Of a DNA stretch of 64,000 bases, positions 62,762-64,000 are shown one piece after another. Origin of the DNA: Diphasiastrum complanatum (lineage: Eukaryota; Streptophyta; Lycopodiopsida; Lycopodiales; Lycopodiaceae). The first letter of the stretch is position 1. Every line of letters starts with the position of its first letter. The position numbers and the translations under genes were made by a program. A model generated the notes under the pieces. The model did not search any database. It had not been told where the DNA came from and saw only the letters and a list, made by a program, of their open reading frames with translations. The stretch spans positions 47,669,224 to 47,733,223 of the forward strand of contig CM055111.1 in the NCBI GenBank assembly GCA_029204225.1, read 5' to 3'.

Positions 62762-63095
62762 AAGCCTAAACCCTAAACCTACACACTATTATGTCTTATA
62801 GGATGAGATCAGTTTCTCCTTGGATGAACTTCAACAACTTAGTAATAACTCCTGCCTCTCGAAGCCTAAACCCTAAACCTACACACTACTATGTCTTATA
62901 GGATGAGATCGGTTTCTCCCCAGATGAACTTCAACAGCTTACTAACTACTTATGCAACAGACCCTAAAGCCTAAACCCACACACTACTATGTCTTGTAGG
63001 ATGAGATCGGTTTCTCCCTGGATGAACCTCAATAGCTTACTAATTAGTTATGCTACAACTTCATCCCTGGACCCTAAACCTTAAACCCTGGCTGC
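62762..63095 (+). repeat. ~105-bp tandem repeat with CCCTAAA motifs
   Basis: Three to four units share CCTAAACCCTAAACCTACAC, ACTATGTCTTATAGGATGAG and GATGAACTTCAACA. They relate to 51270-51610, but here the telomere-like motif is on the opposite strand to that in the 51.5-kb array. Confidence 0.85.
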
Positions 63096-64000
63096 AATAC
63101 GCCGTCTCCTAGCAGCCCACTATCATCTTTGGAATGGCTGTATCACATTGTTGTCTGGAAAGTGTAGCACTGAAAATAGTTGGTAAAATCTATCAATTAC
63201 ACCGCAGTGAAAACAGGCCACTTGATATTCATATATTAACCTTAAATCTAGCTAATTGGCCTACAACATCTGTATTCCTTTGACATATTTGCTTGAATCA
63301 AGAAGTTTGTTTTTCCTCAAAAATATATTACATCCAACACCAATTGGATTGAGAAAAAGTGGGACAAGGATCCGCATTACATGAGATGACTTTACAAGCT
63401 CATCCTCACTCTTAGGATGAGGGGTAAACCTTGGCGGTCTAATAACTTTATGTGGTGGGCCGAAACAGACGACACCTAAAACGGATCCCATTTGGAGAAA
63501 CTGCGCCCAAGAACTACAATTGAATCCAGTCATACCTGAAGAAGAGCATTTTGTAACAGGACTACTGGAGCGAAACCTATCTTTTGAATGAGCCAAATTG
63601 CTTTTCGAGCACGGGTTTACCTATTTTGGTACAAATAATATGTTTATGGTTTTGTTGTTGAAAAGAATGTGCATCATACGAGGGTTGACTAATACTGTCA
63701 AAAGGGATGCTGTTGGATTGAGAAGAGAGCTCAAGTTTGCTTCAAAGGTCTAGATCTCTCTCCATATTGAGGATCTGGCTTGGAACTCAGAATTTGGTCG
63801 ACCTCACAAGAAAAAGGTGAACAATTTTTCAAATGCAGATTATGAGGGTGCAAACCCAAGGTGCTTACTTATTTCTATCTCACTTCAAACTTATGGAAGA
63901 GCTCGAACTTTCTTTCTGACTACCTGAAGGCTTGTACTCTTCATCATCATCAGAATCTTGCTCAACAGTATATTTGATATCCTTCTTTTGGCTGTTTTTG
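63096..64000. other. Intron 3 to window end
   Basis: 63455-63510 repeats part of the 362-bp unit (AACAGACGACACCTAAAACG). The remainder shows no recognised gene and no clear next transporter exon. Confidence 0.45.

Overview
The window looks like nuclear DNA of a large-genome land plant. The evidence is one intron-rich gene with very long introns, abundant decayed Ty1/copia, Ty3/gypsy, LINE and hAT elements, and plant-type telomeric motifs (TTTAGGG/CCCTAAA). A fern, lycophyte or gymnosperm fits best on intron size and element mix, but nothing here fixes the clade. There are no bacterial-style operons, rRNA genes, CRISPR arrays or tRNA genes that I can recognise.

The only convincing host gene lies on the + strand. 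It encodes an MFS transporter of the organic cation/carnitine transporter 7 (OCT7, SV2-related/NiaP-like) family. Three coding exons are visible: 21093-21367, 31922-32159 and 58790-59342. Their splice sites agree in phase and give about the first 355 of roughly 500 expected residues. The introns are about 10.6 kb and 26.6 kb, and a third exceeds 4.6 kb. The C-terminal exons lie beyond the window.

Region by region: 1-3000 holds a broken ORF of about 900 codons of unknown function, followed by an LTR-like block (3054-3521) and a copia integrase fragment (4065-5010). 5101-13388 is an LTR retroelement with gag only: a 5' LTR, a long C/A-rich leader with 24-bp-type repeats, a gag pseudogene with zinc knuckles, and a polypurine tract plus truncated 3' LTR. 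13389-21092 is mostly non-coding and includes a palindrome-bearing ~97-bp array and a ~43-bp array upstream of the transporter. Intron 1 (21368-31921) contains another copy of the 5.1-kb LTR, a copia element on the minus strand that has lost its reverse transcriptase and RNase H, GGAAC-rich repeats and a copia gag fragment. Intron 2 (32160-58789) contains two elements with CATAG-type ends lodged in TA microsatellites (the larger a two-gene hAT element), a chromovirus-like gypsy element whose protease/RT N-terminal block is inverted in place, repeats linked to telomere-like motifs, and two LINE copies in tandem. Intron 3 starts with plain sequence, then a LINE endonuclease fragment and more telomere-motif repeats.

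The most unusual items are the flipped protease-RT block in the gypsy element, the hAT element with a convergent second ORF, the unknown element-borne ORF at 250-2990, and a dispersed repeat family combining minisatellites with TTTAGGG motifs, found in both orientations within one gene. Many premature stops are TAG or TGA, and several catalytic residues are lost by apparent G-to-A or C-to-T change. This is what deamination in heavily methylated repeats would produce. The larger coding elements inside the transporter introns lie antisense to it.
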